A stretch of 64,000 bases of DNA from Aptenodytes patagonicus (lineage: Eukaryota > Chordata > Aves > Sphenisciformes > Spheniscidae): positions 15,342,501 through 15,406,500 of the forward strand of contig NC_134963.1 of the NCBI RefSeq assembly GCF_965638725.1, given 5' to 3'. Below are positions 35,458 to 47,785 of this stretch, in pieces. How positions within the stretch are numbered: position 1 is the stretch's first letter; every line of letters starts with the position of its first letter. The translations under genes were made by a program, and so were the position numbers. The notes below the pieces were generated by a model. That model was not told where the DNA came from, did no database searches, and was given only the letters and a program-made list of their open reading frames with translations.

Positions 35458-38400
35458 ATGGCGGGCCGTGGCCGGGGGCTCCGCCGCTGCCGCTGCCTGC
35501 CCCTGCCTGCACCCCTGGGGCTCTGCCTGTGCCTCTGCCTGTGCCTCTGCTGCCTGCTGCTGCTGCCGCCGCCCGCCGCCGGCTCCTGGAGCCCGGCCGG
35601 GCTGCAGCCCGCCGCCCGCAGGTACCGGCAACCGGGGCCACCGGGGGGGCCTCTGGGCACGGGAAGCACCGGGGAGATGGAGCGCAGGCACCGGGGGGGG
35701 GGGCGGGCACGGGAGGGACCGGGCGCGGAGCGTGGGTGGCACCGGGGAGATGGGGATACGGGCAGAGGGGGCATCAGGCACCGGGGGACTCTGGGCACCG
35801 GGGGTTGCGGGTACCGGGGTACATCGGGGGGCACCGGCTGCTGCGGACGGCAGGGCAGGGGCTGCTTGGTCCGTGCTGCTGGGGCTACCGGGGCTGGGAA
35901 GGCTGGGGGGCTGCTGGGGGCTGCTGGGGCTGGGGCTTACTGGGGGATACTGGGGCCGGCGGGACTTACTGGGGCTGGGGGTTACTGGGGGGTTAATGGG
36001 GCCGGCGGGACTTACTGGGGGATACTGGGGCCGGTGGGGCTGGGGGTTACTGGAGGATACTGGGGCCGGCGGGACTTACTAGGGCTGGGGGTTACTGGGG
36101 CTAGTGGGATGTACTGGGGCTGGGGGTTACGGGGTCTAGCATCACTTCTGGAGTTACCGGAGCTACCGGGGCTAGCAAGGTGCTGGGACATGCTGGGGCT
36201 ACTGGGGCTACCTGGGCACACTGGGACTGCTGGGGCTGGTGCGGGGTGAGCGGCCCCGGCCCCAGGGTCCTTGCTCATCCCTGGGAGGTGGCGGGGGCTG
36301 GGTCGGCCCGCTGTCCGGTTCGGGGGGGGGGGCTGTGGTCCCTGTCCCCACAGTCCCGTCCCGGCGGAGCGGCAGGCGGGGTGGCGGGCGGGGGGGGGGT
36401 GTTGTTTACAGGAAATCTTTGGCTCTGGCCATGTCTCCGGCACCGGATTGCCGGGACCTCCCGGTTCCGCTCGGGTCGGTGAGGCGACGGGCAGAAGCTG
36501 CCTCATTTCCCCTTCCCCTCCCAGCCAAGCCCAGGAAGCCCCTGGCGCCTTGGCACCACCCTGCCATGTCGTCCCGTCCCGTCCCCCGGGATCTCCCCAG
36601 CCCATGACCCAGCACCCACTACCCTGCTGTAGGCATCGGGGGGCCCAGGAGCTCCCACCCCATCCCTCTCGTTGGGCTAACGCATCGCTGGGGCCCCACG
36701 TGCCCAAGCGGGAGGGCACGAAGCCAACAGGCTGGTTTTGGGAAGGGGGTTGGGATTTGGAGCCAACCCCGACGTGGGCTTTCCCCCAGGTGCGTGCATG
36801 CCCTGGCAGCAGAGCCCAGGCCCGCTCGGTGCACGAGTGCCAGCCCGGCAGCTGGTGGGCCGGGTCAGGCCGGGCCATGCGAGCGCTCGCATGCTGATGC
36901 CCGCCAGCTCCTGCCCTGTTCCCCAGGAGGGCATTCCCCCGCATCCTCCCTCTGCCAGGCGGGAGGTGAAACGGGCCGGGACCCGTCCCCATCCCCGCAG
37001 GCGCCCGGCGCAGCTGGGGCTGGCACCGCTGCTGCATCCTCGCCCCGAGACGGCGCGGCCGCATCCCAACGCAACGCCCGTTGCCATCCCCATGTGCATG
37101 GGGAGCATCGCCCAGGAGCTGGATGCCCGCCCCGGGAGGAGGGGACAGACACGATGCCGGGGGCTATCACCCTGGGTAGGGGGGGCCGGAGGTGCCGCTG
37201 CCCCCCGGGACCCCGCTTGGCATCGCGGGGCGGCAGCAGAAGCGTGGAGACAGCCCCGGCGTGCCCGGCGCTTTTGTGGCCCTGGCACGGGGCCCGCCTG
37301 GGATGCTGCCCAGCCGGAAAGCCCTGTGCCACCCTGCTGTGCACCCACCCACCCCCCCCGGCACCTCCCAGACAATTGTCCCCCCACGGCGCCCGCTCGT
37401 CCCTGCCGCCACCGCCTCCCTGCTTGCAGGGGCTGTGCAGCGCTGCGGCGGTCCCAAAAAGCTCGGGTTTTGACCCAAATTGCACAGCCTCGGAGTTTGG
37501 AGCCGCCGAGGGTACAGCGAGTCCTGCCCGCCGTGGGGACAGGAGCGCTTGGCGTCGTGGCACTGGTGTCCCCTCCTTCCGCAGGGGGAAACTGAGGCTG
37601 GGGGGCGGGGGGGATGCCCGGGGCAGGCAGGGTGGGCAGAGCCTGGCACGAGGAGCCGGCATGGGGCAGGCAGGCGCCCGAAGAAAGGAGCCTTTGTGCG
37701 GGGTGGGCCGGGGGCGCAGGGGGGGGCTCCGGGCCCAGCTCCAGGCCAGCTGGCGCCAGCGCCATGCCGGCCGGGAATGCAGCAGGAATGCAGGGCCCCA
37801 GCTCCCCCCGGCGTGCCAGGGCAGCCCCCGCCCAGGAGGGCCCTCCATGGGCACCCCAAAAGCTGGGGGTGGGCATCTCCCGGGGCAATTTGGGGACAGG
37901 ACCCCCTGGGATGGGGGGTGGGCACACCCCGAGTGGCACCGCCATCTCCGCCAGCCCCGCGGTGTCCCCCGGCAGGGCTGACGGCGCCGGCGGTTTGCCT
38001 TCCAGCAACTGGTGCTCCTACACGGTGACACGGACGGTGTCATGCCACGTCCAGAACGGCACCTACCTTCAGCGGGTCTTCCAGGGCTGCCGCTGGCCCC
38101 TGGCCTGCAGCGGGGGCAGGTGAGCAGTGTCACCGGGGTCCCCTGGGAGCGGGCGCCCGGCATCCCACCCCAGCACCCTGGGGTGCTCTGCTGCCCTGGG
38201 GTTTCAGACCCGGGATGGGTCTGAAAGCGCTGCCCCGCTCTGTGCCAGCAGCTACCGCACCATCGTCCGGCCCATCTACAGGGTGACCTACAAGACGCTC
38301 ACGGCGCTGGAGTGGAGGTGCTGCCCCGGGCACGCCGGGGCCAACTGTGAGGAAGGTGGGAGCCGGCACAGCCGTGGGAAGGGGCCTCATCCTGCCCCGG

Positions 38401-41400
38401 CGCTGGGCTTCTGCTCCTCTCCACGGCCAGGGCGGGGTGGTGTCACCCAGGGGCTGTGCCCGGGCCACGGCCGTCGGCATCGCCGGAGGGGATGGGCAGG
38501 GTGGGGTGGGGAGGGCTGGATGGAGGGACGGACGGACCCACGTGTGGGTGGGAGGGATGGCTGGCTGGGTGTCACTCTGTGTGGGTGGAGGGATGGACGG
38601 ACGGATGGATGTTCTCCTGTGTGGGTGAATGGACGGATGGATGTTCCCGTGGGTGGGTGGGTGGATGGATGTTCCCGTGGGTGGGTGGGTGGATGGATGT
38701 TCCCATGGTTGAGTGGATGGATGAATGGATGGATGTTCCTGTGGGTGGATGGGTGGATGGATGTTCCCGTGGGTGGGTGGGTGGATGGATGTTCCCGTGG
38801 TTGAGTGGATGGATGAATGGATGGATATTCCTGTGGGTGGATGGGTGGGTGGGTGGATGTTCCTGTGGATGGGTGGGTGGATGGATGCATGTTCCTGTGG
38901 GTGGGTGGATGTTCCGATGGATGGATGGATGTTCCCATGGGTGGATGGATGGATGTTCCGATGGATGGATGTTCCCGTGGGTGGGTGAGTGGTTGGATGG
39001 ACGTTCCCGTGGGTAGATGGATGGATGGCTGTGTCCATGGACGGATGAACGGATAAGCGGATAGACGGCTGGCTGGACGTTCCTGTGTCGGCGGGTGGGT
39101 GGATGTCCCTGCGTGTGGGTGGGTGGGCGGGTGGTTAGAAGAAGAGAGATTCCTGTGGGTGGGTGGGCAGACGGGTGGATGGCCCTACGTTTGGCTGGAC
39201 GGGCAGATGCAGGGGTGGGTGGGCAGATGGACGCTTGGCTGGCTCTGCCCGGGGGTGGATAACTGGAAAGGTCAATAGATGGACGGGGTGTGGATGGACG
39301 GACGGACGGACATTGCCGTCTGGGTGGGTGCGCGGCTGTGCCCGCGAGGGGACGGCTGCCTGCCCGCTGTCGCTGCGTGCGGCCGGATGGCGGGTAGGCA
39401 GCTGCCTGCGCGCGGGTGGATGAATGGGTGCAAGGCTGTGCCATGCGTGGCGGGACGGGCGCTGCCGCCTCGGCAGCTGGCCCCCAGCCTGCCTCCTTAC
39501 CCGGGGGGGGTGGGGTGGGGGCTGTCTTTGTCCCCATCGTCACCCGCATCCTCCTCCCTCCCTCTCCCCTGGGACCCCGGTTGTGTGTCCCCAGCCTGGC
39601 CCCGGCTCTGCAGGGCATGGGGGGGGGGGGGATCCCAGGGCTGCAGGGTGAGCGGGTGGCACCCAGGGGTGGGGGCACCCTGGGGACAGCGGGGTGGCAC
39701 CGAGGGCCTGCAGGACGGTGGCTGACTCAAGGGGCTCCGGAGCCAGCTGGGTGGCAGCAGCACGGGGTGGGGGGAGGCGGAGGGCTCTTTCTCCTCCTCT
39801 TCCTCCTCCGTGCGTGCTTGGCCGGGTGCCCCACATCTGGGCCCGCTTAGGGCGGCGCTGGCTGTCCCCTGCAGCATGGCGGTGGCTGTGCTGGGGTGGG
39901 GTGGCAGCAGGGGGGGGCAGCGGGGGGGGGGGGGGGGGACGACACGTGACGCTGCCAGCTCTGCTCCGGACACCCCTTTCCTGCCACACTGGGTGGCCCC
40001 GAGCCGCTGTCCCCAGGGTCCCTCGGTGGGGACGAGGTGCTGGGACCCCACAACGGGTCGTGGATGTGGGCAGTGGCCCCAGGAATGTGGGGGCCACCTC
40101 CAAAGCCACCCCTGAGCCAGGGCTGGGGTGTTCTCGCTGGGGGCCATAGGGGTGTTGGGGGGGGGGGGGGTTCAGGACCATGGGGGAGTTTGGGGGGGTC
40201 TGGCTGGGGGTTAGGCGGTGGGGTGGGAGATCTGGTGTGTGCTCATGGGTGGGTTTGGGGGGCTCTGGCTGAGGGTTATAGGGTGGGTTTGGGGGGGTCT
40301 GGTTCAGGACCATGGGTGGGATTGGGGGGATCTGGCTGGTCACTCACGGGTTCAAGAGGGATCTGTCTTGGGAACGTGGGTGGTTTTGGGGCTCTGAGGC
40401 TCAGCAGGAGTGAGGATGGGGCAGAAGCAGCGGGAGCCCTTGCACCCCCCCACCCCTATCTTGGGGTGAGGGGCAGCAGGCTTTCCCAGCCCTGTGGCCC
40501 TTGGGGGTCTCCCAACGGAGGCAATGCACCAGGGGGGTGCCCCCTTCCTGACCCCCCCCTTCCCTCGGCAGAGGCTCACGCCTTCCTCGCCCTGCGGGAT
40601 GCCGGGCACCCCAGCGCTGCCCCACGCCGGCCCCCGCTGCGCCCCACAGCTTTCTCAGGTGGGTTCCCCCCGTCCCTTGCCATCACACGCTGCATCAGCG
40701 TGGGCAAAGAGGGATGGGTGCCCCCCACCCGACCGCCCGTGCCCCCCGCTTTCCCCCCGCAGGGTGCCTGAACTGCAGCCGCGTCAGGGAGCTGACAGCC
40801 CGGCTCGCCACTCTTGAGGCGCAGGTGAGCCCCGCAACGTGCCACCAACCTGGGGTCCAGCCACCCCTTGAGGGGCGCAGGAGCCCGGGCGCGGGGGGGT
40901 GTCACCTTATGCTTTCCCCCGCTGTGGCACCCAACCCTCCCCTCTCTTTGCCAGGTGGCCCGGCTGTCAGTGGCTGAACCCCCCACCTCCCTGGCACCCA
41001 AAGGCAGCGCGCCGGGCAGGGGGCCGGAGACCGGGCAGCTTTGGGGTTCTCCGGCCGCCCGCGGGAGCCCCGGGGATGACGGTAAGGCAGCGCAGGCAGC
41101 TGCCCCCCACCCCCCACCCACCCCAGCCATCTGCATCCTGCGGCACCGGCGGTGGTGGCAGTGCCACCTGGCAGCACCGGTGGTGCCATTGCCAAGGAAA
41201 AGCACCCAGGTGTTACCAATATTTGGGGGGGCACCTGGGGGACCCCCCTATTGGAGGCCCTCACCTTGGGGGAACGGGCTGCAGTCCCACCCCAGCTGTC
41301 CCCAGGGGACGGTGGTGACATCGAGCCACATGTGGGGACCCGGCCAGCTCTGGGGAGGGATGGAAGGGCTTTGGCCCCCTCCAGTGTTTTGGTTCGGGGC

Positions 41401-44400
41401 AGGGTGGGGGCACCGACATGGGGCTGCTGCCCTTGGGGTGCCCCCCACCCCCCCCCGGGACCGATGCTCTCCCCACCTGCACCAGGGTTGCAGCAGGGAG
41501 CCGTGCCGGGGCGTGATGGTGGGGACCGGGCGTGGGTGGGGGGCACCCGCCAAGGGGCTGTCCCCGGGGTCCCCGGGGCACTCCCCTGAGGATGCTGCTC
41601 TGCTGCAGGGAGACTCGGCTCGTGGGGGCCACCCAGCCCCTCCGGCCCCAAGGGAGACTCGGGAGGACGGGGACCGTCGGGCATTCCCAGGATGAAGGGT
41701 CCAACGGGGCCGCCAGGTAAGGGGGGACGGGGAGCCCCGGTGGGAGGGGGTGTCCCAGTCCAGTGCCTGGCTCCAGTCGAGCACCCACCCTCCTGGAGGG
41801 CAGATCTCGGGCCGGGGGGGTGGGGTGGGGGGTCCGTGCAGTGGTTTTGGGGCTTGGAAGGGCTCCAGCGCTGCACAGCTTCAGGCATTGGGAGTTTAAC
41901 AGGCACCCCCCCCCCCCCGCCCCAATCTTCACCCTCCCCTTCTTCCCTGCAGGTCCCCCTGGCCCCCCAGGACCGCCCGGCCGGGATGGAGCCAGAGGGC
42001 TCCCTGGAGAGAAGGGGCTACCCGGCCCCCCTGGCCCCCCAGGACCCCCTGCCCCTGTGGGGCCAGCGATAACCCGCATAGCTGAGCCCAGTAAGGAGGG
42101 GCTGGGGGGGGGGGCTGGGGGGGGGGGGGGCTGGTCACCTCCCCGGGTTGACCCCAAGGATGGTGCTGGGGCAGGGGCTGTACCACAGCGGAGCATCCCT
42201 GCTCCGGCGATGGGGCTGGAGGGGCAGCCTGGCCGTGGGGAGTGGGCTACAGGGTCCGGGGTGGGCAGGGGAGGGTGGGAGCATCGCCCAGACTGGGGGG
42301 CGGTGTGGCCAAATCCTGCCCGGCTGGGTGGTGCTGGGAGCCCCGGGGGGGGGGCGCGGTCTGGCCCCTGCCCACCACCCATGCTCTCCCCCAGGGGACC
42401 CGCTCCTCTCCAACACCTTCACCGAAGCCGCCGGGGGCATCGTGGGTCCCACCGGACCCCCCGGACCCATGGGGCCGATGGGTGAGTGTGTGTGTGTGTG
42501 TGTGTGTCCCTTCCCTAACCCCCCCAAGCACTTTTGGGGGGTGCGCCAGTGTGGGGCAGTCTGCCAGGGCCGAGCTGATCTGTGCCCCCTCTCCTTGCAG
42601 GTCCCCCCGGCCCCCCGGGTCCCATTGGGCCACCCGGCCCCCCAGGACCTGACGTAAGTGCTGGGAACAACGGGGTGGGGGGGCATGGGGCGGGCTGAGC
42701 CCCCCTGGGGGCCCCCCCCACCGCGGCTGATGGCACCCCGCCTTGTCCTTGCACAGGGTAGAGCTGGGGCACCTGGAGCTGCCGGCCCCCCCGGGGAGAA
42801 GGGAGACAGGGTGAGTCCCCCCGCCAGCCCAGCACCGTGACATGAGTTGGGGGGGGGGGGGGGCGCTCCGCCGGCATCTCCCACGGTGGGGGGGTCCAGC
42901 TGTGCCCCCCCGGGTGCTGACGGGCTCTCTCCCCCCCCCCCCCCCTCCAGGGTCCCCAGGGCCACCCAGGCAGCCGTGGCCAGGACGGGGCACAGGTACG
43001 TTGCTGGGTCGGGCCCCCCTGGGCTGCAGCCCCCCGTGCCCCCCCCCCGCTGCCAGGCCCTCTCCTTTCTGTGTTTCAGGGCGAGCCGGGCCCCAGGGGC
43101 GAGCCGGGCGAGAAGGGCACTTGGGTGAGTGGCGGGTGGCACCGGGGACAGGAGCGGGGACACATCTGCTGACAGGGGTCGGCCATCCGTGGGTGCTGGG
43201 GGCGGGGGCGGTGATGGGGGGGGGGGCCGGTCCCCTCCCTTGCTCTCCCCCACGTCTCGTCCCTGGGACCCCAATGATGGCATGGGGGTCCCCTGCACTG
43301 CCCAGTGCCCCGCATCTTGTCCCTGGGACCCCAATGATGGCATGGGGGTCCCCTGCACTGCCCAGTGCCCCACATCTTGTCCCTGGGACCCCAGTGATGG
43401 CAAGGGGGTCCCCGGCTGCGCCCAGTGCCCGTGTCCCATCCCTGGGACCCTGGTGATGGAACGGGGGTCCCCGGCTGCGCCCGGTGCCCCACACCTCATC
43501 CTTGGGACCCCAACGGTGGCATGGGGGTCCCCAGCTGTGCCCAGTGCCCCACATCTTGTCCCTGGGACCCCAATGACAGTATGGGGGTCCCCGGCTGTGC
43601 CCAGTGCCCGTGTCCCATCCCTGGGACCCTGGTGATGGAACGGGGGTCCCTGGCTGTGCTTGTCCCCCCCACCCCCACCCCGAATGCTGGAGCAGGGGGG
43701 GTACCACCCCTGCATGCTGCCCCCTCCCATGGGGGGGGGCCGCCTCTCTCCGCTGCACCTGAGTGGGGTGATGGGGCGCAGAGCCAGCCCCCCCGGGACC
43801 CCCCACCACAGGGGGGCACAGAGCTGTGCTGGGGACACAGGGTGGGCTCAGACCCCCCAGGGGTAGTGCTGGGGGCCGGTGCCCCCCCCCCCCCGGGGTA
43901 CCCCCACTCCTTCCCCCGGTGTCGTGGTGAATCGGGGGGTGCCAGGAGGTGGGGGATACCCATGTCCCCTCTGTGCTCCCCCCAGGGGCGGTAGCCCAGG
44001 GCCATGCAGGGGTCCGGCCCCCCCTCACCCCCGTCCCTCTCTTCTCCCCAGGGGGAGGGTTTGCACCAGCTCCGCGAGGCGCTGAAGATTTTAGCGGAGA
44101 GGGTTTTAATCTTGGAAACAATGATTGGGCTTTACGGTGAGTAGGGGGGGCCCAGCCCGGGCCGCGGGAGGGGACAGGGACCCCCAGGGTGGCCCCCGCT
44201 CCATGGGGTGGCCCCCATCCCCTCTGGCAGGTCACCAGGCCCCCATGACATCACGGTGGCCCTTAGCTCGCTGATGTCATGGAGCTGTGGGGAGGGGTCC
44301 CTCGGCACCCCCTCCCCTCCGCCACAGGGGGCTGGGCACCACGGCAAGGCGTCTGCCTAGCCTTGGCTGCGGTGTGATGTCATCAGCCGTGCATGACATC

Positions 44401-46607
44401 GTCGCCCACACTGTGGCATCATGGCCAGCGCTGGGGACAGCTTGTGGGGTGAGGGCCACCAGGGCACCCCCTGCCTGCACCCACGGCTGGGCACCTCAGG
44501 AACTGCCCCCCCCCCCCCCCCGGGGCACTGCCCAGGGTGCCCACCTCGGGCAGGGACACCCGTGACAGTCTCCGTCTTGGGGACAAGCCGGTGGCCCCAC
44601 CCCGGGCAGGTTGGGGGACGTGTGTCCCCCCCACACGTGTCTGGGGGCTCGGTGTGCTGGGGCGTGGCAAAGGGACCACCCCGCTGGGACTCGCCCGGGC
44701 AGGGGACAGCCGTGTCCCCATCGGGGCGCTGCCGGGGACATCGAGGCAGCTGCGGCTGCCGCAGGGTCAGCGCAAGGGACCCCCGGCCCTCCCTGGACCC
44801 ACAGGGATGAGGGAGCCCCTCGCATCCCCCTGGGGCCGCGGGAGCCCCCGGCACCCCTCTGAGACCGGGAGGAGCACCCTCCTGGGAGACCTGGCACCCC
44901 CCCACCCATTGCACCGGCACCCCCCCGCCCGCCGGGGCTGCACCCACGCTATGCCACCCATGCCGTGCTATGCCACCCATGCCGTGCTGTGCCACCCGTG
45001 CCGTGCTGTGCCACCCGTGCCGTGCCCGCCGCGGGGCGAACGTGCGCTCTGCTCTGCTCTCTCACTCTCCCCCAGGCCAGTAGCTTCCAAACCCTCCTGC
45101 GGCAGCAGGCCCGGCTGGAGGTCCTGGCTAGAAGGGTCACCTTGCTGGAAGCCATCATCTGGCCAGGTAACCGCGCCGCCTTCCCCCCTCCCCTCCCCGC
45201 ATGAGCTGGGTGCGCCGCGGCCCCCCAACCCCCACCCCCACCCCCCCAGGAGCAGGCATGGAGCACGGGGGGGCTGGAGCCCCTGGGACCAGGTCCCTGG
45301 AGCCCCCCAGGGCCAAGGGAGACCATGGAGCGCCTCTTGGATTGAAAGAGACAACCATGGAGACCCTCTTGGACCAAGGGAAACCCTGAAGCTCCCCAAG
45401 ATTCAAGGGAGCCCCTGGAGCCCCTCTCAAACCAAGGGAGACCACAGAGACCCTCTTGGATTGAGAGAGACAACCATGGAGACACTCTTGGACCAAGGGA
45501 GCCCCTGGAGACCCCAGGGCTAAAGGAGACCATGGAGGCCCTCTTTGGACCAAGGGAGCCCCTGGAGCCCCCCCAGGGCCAAGGGAGACCATGGAGCCCC
45601 TCTTGGATTGAGAGAGACAACCATGGAGACCCTCTTGGGCCAAGGGAGCCCCTGGAGACCCCAGGGCTAAGGGAGACCATGGAGCCCCTCTTGGATTGAG
45701 AGAGACAACCATGGAGACCCTCTCGGGCCAAGGGAAACCCTGGAGCTCCTGGGACCAAAGGAAACTCTGGAGCGCCTCTTGGGCCAGGGGAGACCATGGA
45801 GACCCTCTTGGATTGAGAGAGACAACCATGGAGACCCTCTTGGGCCAAGGGAGCCCCTGGAGCTCCCCAAGGTTCAAGAGAGACCATGGAGCCCTTCTCA
45901 AACCACGGGAGACCCATGGATGCCCTCTTGGACCAAGGCAGCTCCTGGAGCTTCCCAAGGATGAAGGGAGGCCCTGGAGGAGCCCTTCAACTTGGGGAGC
46001 CGCTAGAGCTCCTCTTGGATGGAGGGAGCCCTGGGACCCCTCCTTGGTCCAAGGGAGACCCCAGGGCCTAGCCCCCGCCATGCCAGGTTGCCCAGCTGGG
46101 GGGCGGTGGGTGCCCCCTCCCCTCTTTCCCCTGCCCCCTCCGCCTCCACTTTCCAGCTGTGCTTTCCTGCAGGGGGGACCCCGGCTCTCGGGGTGCCGGC
46201 CAGGGGTGCCAGGCAGGGGTGCCAGCCCGGGGGGTCCTCGTGTCATCCCGTTGCCCCCACCCCCAGTGTGCCTCTGCCAGCACGTCCCTGGGGACAGCCG
46301 GAGCCGTGGGGCTCGATGCTGCCGCGTGGCCGGGGAGCAATGAACCCCATTTCTGTGGGGCAAGGGACCCCCACCCACAGCACCCAATGCCGGGGTGACT
46401 TTTGGGGAAGGGGGGGGGATCTCTGGCATCCCACCGCCTCCCACCGCCTGACGCCTCTCTCCTTTCCTCCCTGCAGAACCAGAGCCCGGCTCGGGCAGCG
46501 GCCCCCCCGGCACGGCGGCGCCCAGGCCCCCCCGCAGCAAGCGTGGCAGCGGCCAGCCCCCCTACCGCATCGTGGCCCCCCACCGGTGGCCCCCCGGCAA
46601 GCAGTGA
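35458..46607 (+). CDS. EMID1: EMI domain-containing protein 1, secreted collagen-like matrix protein, complete
   Basis: EMID1 is a secreted extracellular-matrix protein with an EMI domain and a short collagenous region. Coding exons are 35458-35621, 38006-38119, 38249-38355, 40572-40658, 40763-40824, 40955-41081, 41609-41716, 41953-42090, 42395-42481, 42601-42653, 42757-42810, 42951-42995, 43080-43124, then either 44052-44136 or 45076-45166, and 46477-46607. This gives 468 or 470 residues (human about 441). It has a signal peptide with a Leu/Cys core ending near PPPAAGS; an EMI domain at about 55-128 ([37 protein letters not shown]); a short coiled coil ([18 protein letters not shown]); G-X-Y repeats from about 222 to 397; a second coiled coil ([18 protein letters not shown]); and a basic tail ending [17 protein letters not shown]26A1 is the paralogue; the C-terminus matches EMID1. 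Most large introns carry minisatellites. Confidence 0.95.
35875..36240. repeat. TGGGGCTACTGG-type repeat in EMID1 intron 1
   Basis: Imperfect units around GGGGCTGGGGGTTACTGGGG and GGGACTTACTGGGG repeat over about 360 bases just downstream of exon 1, then decay to shorter CTACTGGGG copies. Confidence 0.85.
38525..39060. repeat. GGATG/TTCCCGTGG minisatellite in EMID1 intron 3
   Basis: About fifteen units of 28-40 bases combine GTGGGTGGGTGGATGGATG with TTCCCGTGG or TTCCTGTGG. The unit contains the GGAT motif also seen as pure microsatellites in DTX1. A degenerate continuation reaches about 39310. Confidence 0.93.
43253..43667. repeat. 60-bp tandem repeat, about seven copies, in EMID1 intron 13
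   Basis: Copies of TCCCTGGGACCCCAATGATG with GGGGGTCCCC and GCCCAGTGCCC recur every 59-60 bases. The first two are almost identical and the later ones carry scattered substitutions, as expected of a minisatellite with recent turnover at one end. Confidence 0.95.
45290..46060. repeat. 29-bp-based minisatellite in the last EMID1 intron
   Basis: The landmark TTGGATTGAGAG (one A variant) lies at 45338, 45456, 45603, 45691 and 45808. The steps of 118, 147, 88 and 117 are multiples of about 29.4, so a 29-30-base base unit (ACCAAGGGAGCCCCTGGAG) is arranged in blocks of three to five. The tract lies between alternative exon 14b and the terminal exon. Confidence 0.92.
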
Positions 46608-47074
46608 TGGAGTGATGGAGTCTGGGGCGGAGGGGGGTGTCACCCACTGTCACCCCCCACCCTGCGCCTGCCGCCGTGCCGGTATGGGCAGGAGCATCAC
46701 CCCGGAGGGGGGGACAGGATGGGGGTCACCCCACACACCCCCCCGCGCCCCCCCCCGGCCCCGCAGGGCACTTGGTGCTAGCCGGTGGCACGGCACCGGC
46801 CCCGCCCGCATGCTTTGCCCCCCATCACTCCTGCTTGAACCCCCCCGGGGGGGGGGGAGGCAAAGGGGTGCCAGGGCCCCCCCTGCCCCTTTTCTGCCCC
46901 CACCCCAATGTGCAGCTCTGGGGGTGCTTAATTCCTTCCCTGGCCCGAGCCCCCACGGCCACCCCTGCAGCGGGGAAGGGGGTCTTGGGGGGGGGGGCAG
47001 CGGTGGGGACCCCCCTGGGCAGGGACCCCGCTGCACCGCACGCTTCATCCCGCTGCTTTGGGACCCTCGAGGTC

Positions 47075-47080
47075 ATTAAA
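47075..47080 (+). terminator. Candidate polyadenylation signal of EMID1
   Basis: ATTAAA, the commonest variant of AATAAA, lies about 470 bases after the EMID1 stop at 46607. It is followed at about 20 bases by TGTCCTGCGG. It would define a 3' UTR of about 490 bases. Confidence 0.6.
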
Positions 47081-47339
47081 CGCCTCCTGAACCCATGTCC
47101 TGCGGCGTCCATCAGTGCCCCGGGGGACTCCCTTGGGTGAAGCGGGCACCCACGGGTGCTGCCGTGGGGACGTGGGCAGCTGGAGCGGGTCCCCTCCACC
47201 CACAGCAGGTGGCCTGGGGACGGTGGCGGGGTCCCACGGGGCGTCCCTGGGGCTGCCAGTGGGGTGGGACAGGGCCACGGGGAGGTGGGCTGCGGTGACC
47301 TGGAGGGGGACCCAGGGGACGCATGGCTGGGCCGTGCCA

Positions 47340-47785
47340 CCTGCGGGACACCCACCCACACCGTGCCACCCATGAGATACCCACCCACGTCACACCACCC
47401 CTGGGACACCCACCCACACCATGCCACCCATGAAATACCCACCCACACCGTGCCACCCCTGGGACACCCACCCACACCGTGCCACCTATGAGACACCCAC
47501 CCACACCGTGCCACCCATGAGATACCCACCCACGTCACGCCACCCCGGGACACCCACCCACACCGTGCCACCCATGAAATACCCACCCACACCGTGCCAC
47601 CCCTGGGACACCCACCCACACCGTGCCACCTGCGGGACGCCCACCCGTGCCACACCACCCATGGGACACCCACCCATGTCAGGCAATCCGTGGGACGCCT
47701 GCCTATGCCACGCCACCCCTGGGACACCCACCCACTCCACGCCGCCCGCAGGACACCCACCCACACCACGCAGGCGTGGCAGGAC
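47340..47785. repeat. 29-bp minisatellite between EMID1 and EWSR1
   Basis: About fifteen units of GTGCCACCCATGAGATACCC or GTGCCACCCCTGGGACACCC followed by ACCCACACC. Two unit types (GAGATAC/GAAATAC and GGGACAC) often alternate. The minus-strand open frame through it is repetitive and is not a gene. Confidence 0.93.

Noticed and set aside
33611-36082. 823-codon plus-strand open frame rich in THTQMHTHVHP
   Set aside because: It is translated CA-rich minisatellite running into the EMID1 promoter and first exon in another frame. Neighbouring frames are equally open, and no domain is seen.
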